Below are positions 20,962-32,193 of a stretch of DNA of 64,000 nucleotides, piece after piece. The position numbers and the translations under genes were made by a program. Each line of letters opens with the position of its first letter. Position 1 is the first letter of the stretch. Under the pieces are notes generated by a model, which was given only the letters and a program-made list of their open reading frames with translations, made no database searches and was not told the DNA's origin. This DNA comes from Rhodosorus marinus (Eukaryota > Rhodophyta > Stylonematophyceae > Stylonematales > Stylonemataceae): contig JAMWBK010000011.1 of assembly GCA_029953675.1 (NCBI GenBank), positions 1,054,001-1,118,000 on the forward strand. The letters are read 5' to 3'.

Positions 20962-23803
20962 GTTTCCGTCTTTTCTTCCATACTGACGGAGAGGAAAGCC
21001 GAAACTGCTGTTGAATCCCGTGTCTTTTTTGTAAAGCATTGGGTGCAAAAACCCAGCAATTCACTCCGTGCTCTCCAACTCGTTCTCCACTCGGCACAAC
21101 CGATTTTTTACAACTCACCAAATACTCCATTTCCTTTCTTCAGAAAAACAAAGGAGAAAAACTGGCGAGAGACATTGGAGGACTGCTTCGGTCTAAACGA
21201 AAGGATTTGAGGATCCCTAAACCATTCACCCTCCCCACCCCTTTGAACCGACAGGCTGCCGAACTCCATTTTACAACCTCATCAGCGCAAATCCCGAAAT
21301 GCGATAAAAACTACAGTATCTATAGCAGTGTCAGGTTCCTTCAGTAACGGCAAGCGGATCTTCAAGCACTCCGAGCAATCGACATTCTGTCCTTAACGAC
21401 CAAATATAGAAGTTTTAATTCTGAAAATGTAAACTATACAGTATTTTTAGGACAATAGTACCTTTATTCAAGAACAAAAATGATGTTCTAGGATTGTTCG
21501 CAAATCGGCCAAGGGCGGGTGAGGGAATATTGAAGGGGGTGGGCAAACTCACCAATGTTGAACATTCAAGTGTTACTTTTATTTTCACTAAACGAAAAAT
21601 GGTTTTCCAAAGAGGGGTGGACCGATAATGACAAAAACTGTTGGTGGTGTTGGAAATTGAACCCTCAAAAATAGAGCTTGCTGGGATATAATTCACCTCA
21701 TTTCTGCGCTCCCTTCCCTGAGCAGATCAGCCGTTCCACATCCGCTCCCCCGCGGACACCCAGTCCCGCACAATCGTAAAAGTGAAACGATCGTTTTGAC
21801 CTTTGTTAGCGGCTACTATTCGCCCCGTAGTTGATGAGAAAAGCGGTTGGCGGTACAATGACTTCGTACTACATATTCAACCCGACGACCCTGGGGTGTT
21901 AGGGTGGTGGAGTTGAATGTGCCGTGCTGTGCCCGTCTCTATCGATTGCTTTAGCAGCTAAAAAACAAAAAAAATTCCTGGAGTGCTTGTTGATTAATCA
22001 CCAATTTTCGGCCTCGAGATTTCCATTCACTGGCTTGTAGGTACTTTCATACGTTTTCAGGTTTTCACAACCAATGATGGTGTGTAACGGCAAATTTGCG
22101 ACTATATGGGGAGTTTTTTCTTGTGAGAAGCGAGGGGGTCCATGCTTCGGTAAAACGGCATCCAGGCTTCAAACGGATACAAAACGATAGCTTTTTTTAC
22201 TGCACAACAAGTGCACCAGCCGGCCCCTTCTACAATCACAAGATTTTGGGGTGGACTGGACGTAGGGGGATATGAAAAGTTTTTGCAGCTGCTTTGTCGG
22301 CTTACAGCAATTCTGAACAGAGGAAGGTTCGGCTTCGAGGGTTTTTTTTTGGCTGTGGCCCATGGAAATTGTGGACACGGACGGTGCTGCTGGTTGTTTG
22401 GACATCTCCAAGTTGAAAAATACCACGTTGACTAAAAGGCGCGAAGGTGTGGAACTCGGGTTTCGCATGGGTGCTTGTTCAGGCTCCACTATCCAAATAC
22501 GTGAATTACCATTGCTTTGAAACATGAGCACAACTGCATCCCAGCAATTTCTTGTAACCCCTAGCCAACGCATGCAGAACTGCCATACGACCACGAATAA
22601 AAGTATTGAATTCATTTAATTTGTTAACCTTCTCACCAATAGTTTGTCCCATTTTCTACTTATCAAATAACGCAATAAAAAACTCCGTCCGTTTCATATG
22701 ATTCACTTAACGCTCAAGCGGGACCCTACAGGCCCTTTAATATCTCAATAATACACACTTTAAATATATCTCATTTACACTAAAATAAACCCCCTATTTC
22801 TCTTGCTTATCACCCCCTTTTTAAAAAAGAGTATTTCTGATCAAAATAATCCGCCTGAGTATCGAGCGGTAGATATTTCTATGCTCAGCTTCCCAATTAT
22901 CTTTGCACTTGGCCTACTGAGCCTATCGGGCCTCAGCGGGAAATAACTTTTTTTTTGGTTTGGTTTGTTTTTCTAATCTAGTTTTTGTTTTTTTTCCCCG
23001 AGGAATAAATTGTTTTAAGAAGAAAAGGCTCATCATCGCTTTCGCTTAGGCATTGGATACTATTCAATCAACTGGAAATTGATTGAAAATATGTGAAAAG
23101 CTCGAAATTCGATTTCCTCTTTGGTTTTCGTTTCATCGCTACTAAAGTTGTGATTTTTTTTTTCGGTAATGTTTTTCACAATTAAAGGAGGAAGGTTTGG
23201 GAAGCGCCACTTCGTTTCATTAGGTATATGACTTTACTCGCTCCAGCGCTTGATGGCGGGAGTTTGGTACGAGCGTCTTTCGTTTAAACCCTCTCCACTA
23301 TGTGTTTAGCTCTGACAAAAATGCCAAGAGGGAGCAGATACACTCTTGAGTCCTGGCGGAGGCAGGGGTTTCCGCCTTTTTTTGGAGTGTTCAGAAGCTC
23401 TTGGATATCTCTTCTAGTTCTGTGGATCAGATTAGTTTATTCGCACATAACCAGCTTGGTCGGAAGTTAATCCAAGACTCGTAAACACCCCGGTGCGGCC
23501 TACCAGATACAATTCAAAGTTGTTCGACCAAATTGGTACAACCCTTCCTCTTCCGCGAGCTATCCTGGCGTGAACTGGCCACCCCTGATCTGTATGTCAA
23601 TATCCCAAACGAGCTTGCAGTGTGATTCCTCTTTTCTCTTGAATTCACGCTGAGCCGATAAGGTACGAGAACGCCCTTTCTTTAGCGAATGTTGAACGGG
23701 ACAAGGATATTGCTACTGCGACTGTTTCTTGGCGTCGCTCTATGACGACAGTCGAGGGTCCATGCTGGCCGAGGATCGTCGCCGCTGAAAAAAATTTTAT
23801 CCG

Positions 23804-23876
23804 TGCCGTGAGCTGGGATCGAACCGGCGACCTTGAGTCTTTATCTCTGTCGGGCTGCAGACTTCTGTTGCTCCCA
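23804..23876 (-). tRNA. tRNA-like element with a perfect B box, probably degenerate or SINE-derived
   Basis: The minus strand contains AGGTCGCCGGTTCGATCCC, followed by CAGC and then TCACGGCA. This fits a tRNA variable loop, T-arm (four of five pairs) and 3' acceptor strand with discriminator A. The pol III B box GGTTCGATCCC is perfect. The expected 5' acceptor strand GCCGTGA is not found at the right distance, and the D and anticodon arms do not fold convincingly. A CTGCAG at 23855-23860 could hold a GCA anticodon, with an intron behind it. The element could be a tRNA-derived SINE, a pseudogene, or a tRNA with unusual introns as known in some red algae. I favour a tRNA-derived relic. Confidence 0.3.
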
Positions 23877-24013
23877 TTATTAGTCGACCGCACGAAATCA
23901 AAATCTGACTTGTAGGTTTGGAGTAGTTCACAGTGAACGGAAGTAAAACTATGATCGAAAGGATGCTGACAACGTCAAAATGCCTTGCTTCAAAAGCGTA
24001 TGTTACAGTATAA

Positions 24014-24019
24014 TTTATT
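24014..24019 (-). terminator. Possible polyadenylation signal of the 977-aa gene
   Basis: AATAAA on the minus strand lies about 45 bp beyond the stop codon of the 977-aa gene. Confidence 0.3.
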
Positions 24020-24062
24020 ATTCAGGATCAGGGAGACTATACAGCGGATCACTTTCGGATCA

Positions 24063-26996
24063 TTATGCTCGCCAGACTGAGCAGTAGTCGATGACACATG
24101 GTTTACTACCCGTCGCCTCAACTGTAAAGTTGTGTTGCGTTCCGATGGAGTTGAACGTCACTTGCCTGAACCCCCATTTGCCTCGACCAATCGTTTCCAC
24201 TCGTTCGCCCTCGCTTTCACTGACCCGCGTACCCAGTCTCACCACGGACATAGAGAGCCGACAAGATTCCGCCATGTAACAACGAAATCGGTAGGTCCTG
24301 CCCTTGATAAGTCCCACCTTTTGTCTCGCTCGAGATCCTGAATATAACTCCAGCGATCTGTAGTCGTGGAGAGCATTATCGGCTCTAAAACGATAGCCTC
24401 TGTCAATCTTCCACCCGAACGTTCTCTCACTGCGTTGCTCCTCAAAGCTCGGATTGACAAACAGCTGTCCCCTTTCGACTATTCCTGGCGGGTACCACCG
24501 GGGCAGTTTCGCGGGTGGGCTGACTTTCTCAGGCCCAATTCCTGATGGAATCTGATCAGACCTGTGAAGTGTACAGAGGTGTACCATCACGCCTCCATTT
24601 TGCAAACTTGGATTTCCACCATTGTCCCTGTTCAGTCGCACTTCGTAGAATCCCTTCTGTTCGATGCGGAAGTCAAGTTGCATCTGCCTCCACTGCGTGT
24701 TGGGCACTACCGAGGACCGGCCAAAATTAGCCCCGTAGAAGGTGTCTCCAGTCCGTATGATCATATGAATCCGTCCTTTCATGAAACAGTGGAGTCTGTA
24801 GACGCTGTTTTCCCTCAAGTACACATCCTGATACGCACCCGAAGACTCGGCGTTCATCTCGAGCGCGTAGTCTCCGTATAAGAGATTCGGCATCTTCGTG
24901 TAGGATGTCCGACCAAAGCGCTTCCACGCACTGTTTTCCAAGGGCAGGAATGGTGGGTTCTTCAGGAGTTGCTCGCCATACGGGAACCTCCGGCGTCGAG
25001 ATACTGTACTTGAAGTCGTGCCGACACATCTAAAGGATTTGCCGCGGCCACCGAGTACACAGCATGATCGGCTGTCGCATCGATCAACCTCCAATGTAAC
25101 TGTACTGATCCATCCTCCGTCGTCCGGGTACTGTAGCGATACTTTGGGTCTCCCGACGCTGGTAAGCTGCCCCAGATCGAACGGAACGACAATGACGCCA
25201 AAGTACTTGTCGCCATAGTCTCGCTTAGGACCCGCCATTCGAGAGCTGAAGTTTGTCACTTGCTTGTCGTTAATCCAGACTTTAGGCTTAGCCACACTCG
25301 TCGGTCTCCTCGAGTGCGCTATTCTGATGTACGCCAAGCCATCTCTCCCCTGTGGGATATCTTCGAAAAACACGTTGTACTTCTCACCTCCGTCGATCTC
25401 GAACGGATATGAGTTGATAGTCCTTCCCTTGTTCGTCACATTGTCCATGTAGTGCCTGGTCCGCCGGACTGAGCCCCGCTCAACCAGCATTCTTGACAAC
25501 CTCAGCTCTAGCACTGTCATCGCACCTGCCTTGAGCTCCACCGTTTTCGGAATGGCGTTCAAAGTGGCGTTGGTCCACCTCAGATCTCCGCCTCGAAGGA
25601 GGTTTTGACTTCTATCTGCAGCCGTGAGTTTCCTTTGGTTCAGGTACAGCCTTCTGTGAACAACGCTCTCCACTGGAGGTTTTCCTCGAGGGAAACTAAG
25701 ATCCACATTAACCGAGCCGCTTGTTGCGAAATTTTGAAGCAACACATACGCCTTGAAAGCGTTTCCAACAGCATGTACTTTCACGTTTGCGTCGTCCGAA
25801 TACGAGTACACAAAGTCACCCTGCACCCCTTTGAGCAGCTCAAAGTAGTTGATCAACGGAGTCCACTTGACCTTGGCGTTTTCTCCATACCCTTCGACCA
25901 GAGCCCACGGGTAGCGGTGCCTTCCAGAGGCCTGCCGGCTGATCGGATCCAAAGTCAGGAAGTTTACATACTTGAGGAGATTATCGTGCGTCCTCAGCGA
26001 GCTCATGAATCCCCCAAAAGCATCCGAAAGGATCTTAAAATCTCTACCTCCCAATGGTGGTGCCGAGTAGATCCCACCGTTGTCGTCGTACCAAGTTTTG
26101 TCGTAGTCTCCGGATTCGGTGACCATGTATGGAAGGATCTTCTTGCGGCCGCTGGTCTTGTAAGTGTACGTCTCAATGAGGTCGAGATTAGCATCCTGAA
26201 CTGCACCACCAGAGCCGTAGAGATGCTCGGAGATGAAGTTGATGCACCCGGCCCGGCGTGCGCTGTCCAAAAAAGTCTTCATTCGTTTCCTGAAGTTGTC
26301 GAAGTTGCTGAGATGGGGTCTGGCACTGGATGCTGCTGGACCTCCAGCCATAACTTCCGGGTTTGACCTTGTGATCGCGGTGCACATTCTTCCGCAGATG
26401 TTCCCGATTCGGCTCACGACGGACTCCTCGCTCTCCGTGTTTGAGGTGCGGAACGACTTCCACTTTACCATCGGCTCGTTGAAGCACTCGGCGTACCGCG
26501 GCTTCGGGTATCCTCTATTTTCGTCGAAGAAGTACCTGAAGAAATCTGCCGCGAAGTTTGCGCCAGCATTGATCTTGGCGTTGCTTCCCTGCACAAGGTT
26601 CAACCTCTGGGCAATGTCGACCACAACCCGTTCCTCCGTTATCATCCTCTTCCGAAGTGGATCGCACCAGTCACAGTCAACCTTGTCGATGTTCTTCTGG
26701 CCTTCCGAACGGACCTGACCTGTCCTGCTGGGGAAAATCTTCTGCGATAGCGGACCGTTGTTCGATCTCCCGAAAAACACTCCGAGCTCCTCCACGATGT
26801 ACTCCATCAATGCTCTCGCGTTTGCGGGCGCCTGAAAATCTCCATGAGCGTTGACAAAACGCTCCCTATCGAACTGACGCTTTCCATTGGTGTACAGGGT
26901 ACTCCCGAAATCCAAGTTAACTTTGGCACAGTCCGAAGCCCTGAAAAGAACCAGGGCCAAGACGGCAACAGCCCCCCAGCTCCTCAACCCAAGCAT
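24063..26996 (-). CDS. Secreted GH86-like hydrolase with one A/B module pair
   Basis: This 977-residue single-exon protein has a clear signal peptide (hydrophobic residues 8-22, likely cut near 24, before KVNLDF). The GH86-like domain carries VNAHG near 48-52, a CxxC pair at 108/111, CFNEP with the predicted acid/base Glu174, and VTESG with the predicted nucleophile Glu294. YPWAL and the KGVQGD segment follow. The beta-sandwich part ends in a hinge with CCVLGG. One A-type module (about residues 680-830, VYRLHC and HLCTLHRSD) and one B-type module (about 843-977, TYRFRC and VIDYC) complete the protein. This is the basic architecture of the cluster, and the larger proteins look like expansions of it. 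The closest relative is the 982-aa neighbour, which shares the TYTY-x-TSGRK and HRSD segments. The expected site of action is outside the cell, on a galactan. Confidence 0.86.
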   Translation of the reverse strand: MLGLRSWGAVAVLALVLFRASDCAKVNLDFGSTLYTNGKRQFDRERFVNAHGDFQAPANARALMEYIVEELGVFFGRSNNGPLSQKIFPSRTGQVRSEGQKNIDKVDCDWCDPLRKRMITEERVVVDIAQRLNLVQGSNAKINAGANFAADFFRYFFDENRGYPKPRYAECFNEPMVKWKSFRTSNTESEESVVSRIGNICGRMCTAITRSNPEVMAGGPAASSARPHLSNFDNFRKRMKTFLDSARRAGCINFISEHLYGSGGAVQDANLDLIETYTYKTSGRKKILPYMVTESGDYDKTWYDDNGGIYSAPPLGGRDFKILSDAFGGFMSSLRTHDNLLKYVNFLTLDPISRQASGRHRYPWALVEGYGENAKVKWTPLINYFELLKGVQGDFVYSYSDDANVKVHAVGNAFKAYVLLQNFATSGSVNVDLSFPRGKPPVESVVHRRLYLNQRKLTAADRSQNLLRGGDLRWTNATLNAIPKTVELKAGAMTVLELRLSRMLVERGSVRRTRHYMDNVTNKGRTINSYPFEIDGGEKYNVFFEDIPQGRDGLAYIRIAHSRRPTSVAKPKVWINDKQVTNFSSRMAGPKRDYGDKYFGVIVVPFDLGQLTSVGRPKVSLQYPDDGGWISTVTLEVDRCDSRSCCVLGGRGKSFRCVGTTSSTVSRRRRFPYGEQLLKNPPFLPLENSAWKRFGRTSYTKMPNLLYGDYALEMNAESSGAYQDVYLRENSVYRLHCFMKGRIHMIIRTGDTFYGANFGRSSVVPNTQWRQMQLDFRIEQKGFYEVRLNRDNGGNPSLQNGGVMVHLCTLHRSDQIPSGIGPEKVSPPAKLPRWYPPGIVERGQLFVNPSFEEQRSERTFGWKIDRGYRFRADNALHDYRSLELYSGSRARQKVGLIKGRTYRFRCYMAESCRLSMSVVRLGTRVSESEGERVETIGRGKWGFRQVTFNSIGTQHNFTVEATGSKPCVIDYCSVWRA

Positions 26997-27110
26997 TATG
27001 CCGAGTTCCTGACATTCACAAACACAAGGTGTAGGTCATCCCAGATTTCTCAGCAGTCCCTGAGCATTCTCCTTTCCCCTTCCGCCCTGCGCATGTCAGA
27101 TAGCGGTCGT

Positions 27111-27118
27111 CCTTTATA
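27111..27118 (-). promoter_or_regulatory. TATA box of the 977-aa gene
   Basis: The minus strand reads TATAAAGGAC about 115 bp before the ATG. The 982-aa neighbour has CATAAAAGGAC at about the same distance, so the motif and its spacing are shared between these close paralogues. Confidence 0.45.
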
Positions 27119-30100
27119 CACCTGACGGCGTATTGCGCTATCGCAATTCGACTTAGAGACAACTTGCATATCGAGATTATAAGATTCAACCCCACCTCTC
27201 CGCGCGCAGAAAGTTTCTCCTTTTTCGCAACGGAAATAATGTAAACGTGGTCGGAAGAGCATTCATTTGGTCGATAAAAAACATCGAAATTGGGAGATGG
27301 AAAGGGGATTTTCAGGCAGCCATGTGTCCGAACCATCTTCCTAACCACCCCCATCCGTTTCTGGGCCCCACGTCTTCCTCAGGACTTGAGAACGAAAATG
27401 GATCCAAATCTTGTGCTTGTATTTCGTCATAATCAGAAAACTGAAATCGCGTCACCCCTACCGGCTGAAGGAAGAGAGGGGGGGTAGGAGGTGTGGGGTG
27501 GTCCCTCCATATGGGATTGAGCTTGAAAGAGTTCAGCCAGTGAGGGGAACGGACGAGATGTCGTGGCCATGATCTGGATGTTCGGTGAGCAGGTTAAAAC
27601 AGTCATCACCGAGTCTATTCACTCATTTGCCTTTGATTAAAGATCTTCATGGTTTGATCTACTCCCAGACTGTTCGTGGAAAACCCCTAAACGGCGGTGG
27701 GTTCTTGCTGCCGTTTCTCGGGTCAACACGTTTCATGAGAGGTAGGATTCTGGTGACTTAATGGTTTTTCTTCGGGAGCTCGCGGAATTATTTTTGGACG
27801 GATTTGTGATATTCTTTTTTTGAATTTTTTGGAGTGTGATTTTGTTTTTGTTTTGAAGCTAAACTTTTGCTCAAAAAAAAAATGAACGCCCGAAAATTCC
27901 ATGGACAGTTTTTTTGTTCCAAATTTCTGAAATGATTAGGTTGCTTCCAAAACAATTAAAATAAATATTAAGAAAGGAGCCAGAATTGAAAAATAGAGAC
28001 GAACACTATCATTTCTTCTATTTTTTTTTACTGAACAAAAGGGCCCAGCAAATTGCAAATTAAAATCTGCCTTTTTCTGCGAACATTGGAACACTAAAAA
28101 AAGTCCCCCTAGGACAAAATTTCAACGAATTGATTGCCGAGATGGATTTTCCCATACGTCGTTGGAATTGTTCAATTTCCAGGAAAACAATCGCAAATCT
28201 GAAATTGAGGCTCAATCCTGCGAATCCTTCCCAACTTTTTACCTGACTTTCAGCTGTCCGGACAACAAACTGCTTCCAAAACAAAATGTCGTGAAGCCGA
28301 ATTTTCACGTACCCACCAGTTTCATGTCGCCTCGTTGGAGACTTGTTCCTTAGCCTTCCACGCCCCACGATGCAACCTAACCGAACTGATGACGCGAGTG
28401 GTCTTCTTTTTTCAATATTACAAATATATAGAACTGGTTTCAAGGAATAAACAATTACGCTGGTAGGAATATTTGACTAAACGTGTATGCATACGTGTTT
28501 TTTAGTGGAAATTCACAATTGTACCCTTTAAAAGTATGTGGAGGGAATTATTGGTTTTCGAGGTTCGTTTATGGGCCTATGAAGTTCGTTTATTACTCGG
28601 GTTGGATGTTATATATTTGCTTTTCAATATAATTATTTATGTTTTTTAAAATATATTCACCGTCCAATATTTGTGGGTGATCTATTGGTGGAGATCCTCG
28701 TCTTCAGTGAGTCTTGTCGCGACTGATGTTGTACGAAATCTGGATTAGATTCGGGACATATTTTGCACGATCGACTAGATTTTGAGCGGTGCATGGATCT
28801 ATCTCTACCGTGTTACGACTTCGTTCGCCGGCGCCGAGTTCCATCGCGGAAGGGTTGTCGCTCGTAGGGTGTGCTTGACAAGAATCTAGCCTGTAGCGCT
28901 GATCTCCCAAGTGCAATGAGGTGGGTCATGTTATGATTGAGTGTGTGTACTAGCAGGAGAAAGGATAGGTATGACGGTGCCGGAAGGATAGGGACTGATC
29001 TAGAACTCGGGTTGTTGATCTTGTCGGTAGACAATGACTGAGCCGTTCATTTTCAATTGGGAGGATCGCAATTGGAATCCAATCGGTTTTGAGAAGCTGC
29101 TGTACTTGAACTAGGGCGTATACTGAGCATAGACGTGGACAACCCCAGTCGCGACGGAGAGAGTTTGTCTACGTTAGCACAGGTTTACGGACACCGAAGC
29201 GTACGCTGTTCTTCGTTAAATGAAGTAGGTGCAATCTGCTTGGAGTAATATTTATAACCAATTCAGTTTTTGAAGCGCCTCGTGTGAGGTCTGAGATGGA
29301 AGGAAAACATTTCTTCGGAGACCGGAAAAAAACAAAAGAACAGAAATCACGAGGAAAAATAGATCTGCCAACAGGTGAAGCTCACTCGCACTCAGAGAGA
29401 AAGTTGCTTTGCGGGACGAAAAAAAACACACGTGACGCGTGTTGCGGTAGCTAAACCCCTTTAGCAAAAAGCGAAAAAAAAAGGCCTTGCACGGGACAGA
29501 ACTACTCCATGGCCTGCGATGAGTGTGCTCGAACCGAAAAGAGTGCTCTGTGCAAAAAGTATTATGATACGCGTGCAGTCTCGACAGCAAATTGAAAGGG
29601 GAAGATGATCATGGGAGCCACAAGTATCGGGAGATAATGCTTGTGGAGGTGCTGACCACGTTTTTCTCCTTTTGCAAACAAGACATATATCCGGGCACGC
29701 AACGTTCAAGCCACCGGTAGGCGACGCAGTACGACAGTCGTATCTTGCAAATGTTAGAGCCTTATGGACAAGGATACAGCTTCCTCCTTAGCTTCAAGAG
29801 ACCAAGTTCCGCCTGTGAGCCAAGTCAACAGGCCACTTACGCTGGGCATGAGCAATATGCTGATTCATGGCGAGGTATAATTGGTTTACGTGAGGAGAAA
29901 ATTATATAACAAAGCGTTTCTTATCCACATGGTCGCATTTCATTGGATGAAGCTTCGTATATTTCGTACAAATATTAAAAAATGGTACATTAAGGAATTC
30001 GCTGCTCAAGGCGAGGTACCCCAGCTGTATATGGGTTTTGTACAAAACGGATGCAGTCACTCACCGCAGCACTTCATCCATTGCGCTGGAGAGATGCTAA

Positions 30101-31407
30101 GTACCCTGGGCCGAAGAGACTCACCTTCGCTCGCAATTCAAGATGTTCGCGCTTCGGCGAATTTTTATGGGCCCTTCTTAACCGACTTCATCTAATTTCT
30201 CGGAAACGGCTATTAACACGCACAGAAACATGGTGTTCTGAAAGCACCTAGGCGTACCCGTTGATTCACGTCAGCGGGGTGCATACAGTCCTCAATCGGA
30301 AAGCTAAATCTGAGCTCAAGGATTTCGGCAGTTTCTCCCCACCTCTTGAATCAGTACATCCAATGATGAATTCAACCATCACCACTCTCGAGGTTCGCTT
30401 CTACTAATGCCCAAGCTAGTTTCCTAACAGTTCGGGACGGACGGCTGCGAGAGAAACTACAAGTCCAGAGAATCTTCTGCTCGTGTATAACCTACTCACC
30501 CAAGTGGAAAAGCTCGTCCGATGTGGCTGTACTATGCGCCGGAGAAAGCCGTTCTCGAAACTAATCAACAACCAGTCAAGACAAATACGTCAAAACACCA
30601 AAAACTAAAAAACACCAAAAAACCCAAATCGGTTGCAGTAGAATGAACAAAAACGTCTTTTGGTCATTGCGCAGTTAGCTAAACTTATTTCTCACAAACA
30701 AAAAAAAAAACGACAGTCCCTTCATCCTATAGGACCAAAGAACCAGCGAAAAAAGGCATATTTTGGTCTTTTCGCTCGTCGCAGTGGCTCCAGACCGATG
30801 CAACATACTCTGCTAATTGACTTCTTCTCATTCGGAGAAGACAACGACCCTCTTCCCCGATGCAACCTTAAACAATTCACTTTCTATTATATTCCATAAA
30901 CTTTTATGCACCCATTTCTTCTGGGCCAAATTTAAGACCAATGTTCCCTTTCCACGCCTCTAAGGCCAATTGTTTCCCAGTGGTCGTCCATCTCGCCATG
31001 GCACAAAAAAATAACAAAACTACATGTTTCCAATTTTTGCCAAATAATCAAAGTACGTTCGTAAAAAGTCTTCTGTCAGCTAGTGACGTATGTCGCGTTC
31101 AACTACTTTTCAGCAGAGCAAAGACGGTGTTTCCCCGTCGGATGGAAGATCTGAAATTAATATTCCAATTAAATTTTACCACCTCTCTAGAAAAGATTCA
31201 TTTTCCATACAAAATAGAACAGCATTAAATATATAATTTCAATAATAAAAAAGAGTCCGTTGTAATATTGATTTACAAAAACAATTGGGCGAAGCGTGGA
31301 GACTTGTGCTTCAAAGTTGAGGAGGCTTCAGGAGTGTCCACGGTGGAGCTTCGTCATTGACAGCATTAACGTGGCTAAGGATCGCGAAGGTGAAAATGCA
31401 TCGGATG

Positions 31408-31780
31408 CTATTCGAAAGGAGTTCTTCGGAAAGAGAGTGGCTTGATGTTGTAACCTGTTTTGGGATCCCGTTGTCCTAGAATTCGGATCCATATCTGACC
31501 ATCACTGGACTGGCGTTTGGAGCGCTGACTGTCTTCCTGTCCGCAGAGTATAGTCGAAGTTGAGGGAAAGGCCACACTTTGACGAAGTTCCCAAGGTTGG
31601 GGTGTTCCGTGCCTTGTGAAAGTCAGGATTGTCTGATCATGACATGGCAAGTGTCCGTGCACCAACTGATATCCAGTCAGACGCCCAAAGGCGTGGTGAG
31701 GGAGCAGCCATATAATATCACCAGAAAATATCGACGCTAAATGGAGATCATGCCGAGCCCTCGGCGAGGTGCAAGTTCAA
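31408..31780 (-). mobile_element. Possible Ty3/gypsy-type integrase relic
   Basis: A minus-strand frame through about 31720-31630 reads AFGRLTGYQLVHGHLP, which resembles the TTGYTPYELVYGR-x-P signature near the end of gypsy-type integrase cores. Further along the same frame, SSDGQIWIRI loosely resembles the GDLVWVR motif that follows it. The core DDE residues are not visible and there are stops upstream. This is at best a decayed fragment, and the match may be chance. Confidence 0.22.
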
Positions 31781-32163
31781 CCACTCAAAACTTTCAACGT
31801 GGAAGATTTTCTGAGCTCGGAATACCCTCCGCTAGAGCGCCGCGGAGCGTCCACGGGAACATACAGCACTGTCACATCTGGCGAACGTACCGATAGGGCG
31901 TTGTTCTAGCATTCTCCTTGTTGCGGACTCGGGTTCTTGAGATTGTGGGTTAGTGCCTTTAGTACTCAAACCCGTCCTCGCGATTTACGAAGCGTTCGTA
32001 CAAGTACTTGACTAACAGCTATCCAGTCATTACAAACAGTAGGCGAATGCGCTAGTGACGATGGCCGCGTCGTGCGTCACCTCCAAGTCGACTCCTGGTG
32101 TGAGTTCGAGTGCTAGGAGGCTGACAAGGACGGCGATTGGATATAGGATCAGTTGATAGTTGT

Positions 32164-32169
32164 TTTATT
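32164..32169 (-). terminator. Possible polyadenylation signal of the 982-aa gene
   Basis: AATAAA on the minus strand lies only about 25 bp beyond the stop codon, so the 3' untranslated region would be very short. Confidence 0.3.
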
Positions 32170-32193
32170 TAACAAATGCTATGAAAAGTGCTT

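Larger units (their letters stand above)
20781..24062. other. Intergenic region, no convincing gene
   Basis: This is AT-rich DNA with many T runs. The longest open frame (148 codons, 22169-22615, minus strand) has no recognisable domain. A short stretch near 23330-23370 resembles one near 59945-59990, and a tRNA-like element lies near 23.8 kb. Confidence 0.5.
26997..32193. other. Longest intergenic region, repeat relics only
   Basis: Beyond the TATA-like box at 27.11 kb there are T-rich and AT-rich stretches (for example 28600-28680) and short open frames without motifs. A retroelement-like trace lies near 31.4-31.8 kb. A stretch around 29290-29340 with a TTCTTCGGAGACCGG core resembles 59250-59285. 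No gene is supported. Confidence 0.5.

Noticed and set aside
22169-22615. 148-codon minus-strand open frame with a hydrophobic start
   Set aside because: The hydrophobic start alone is weak evidence, and the rest has no domain and sits in T-rich intergenic DNA.
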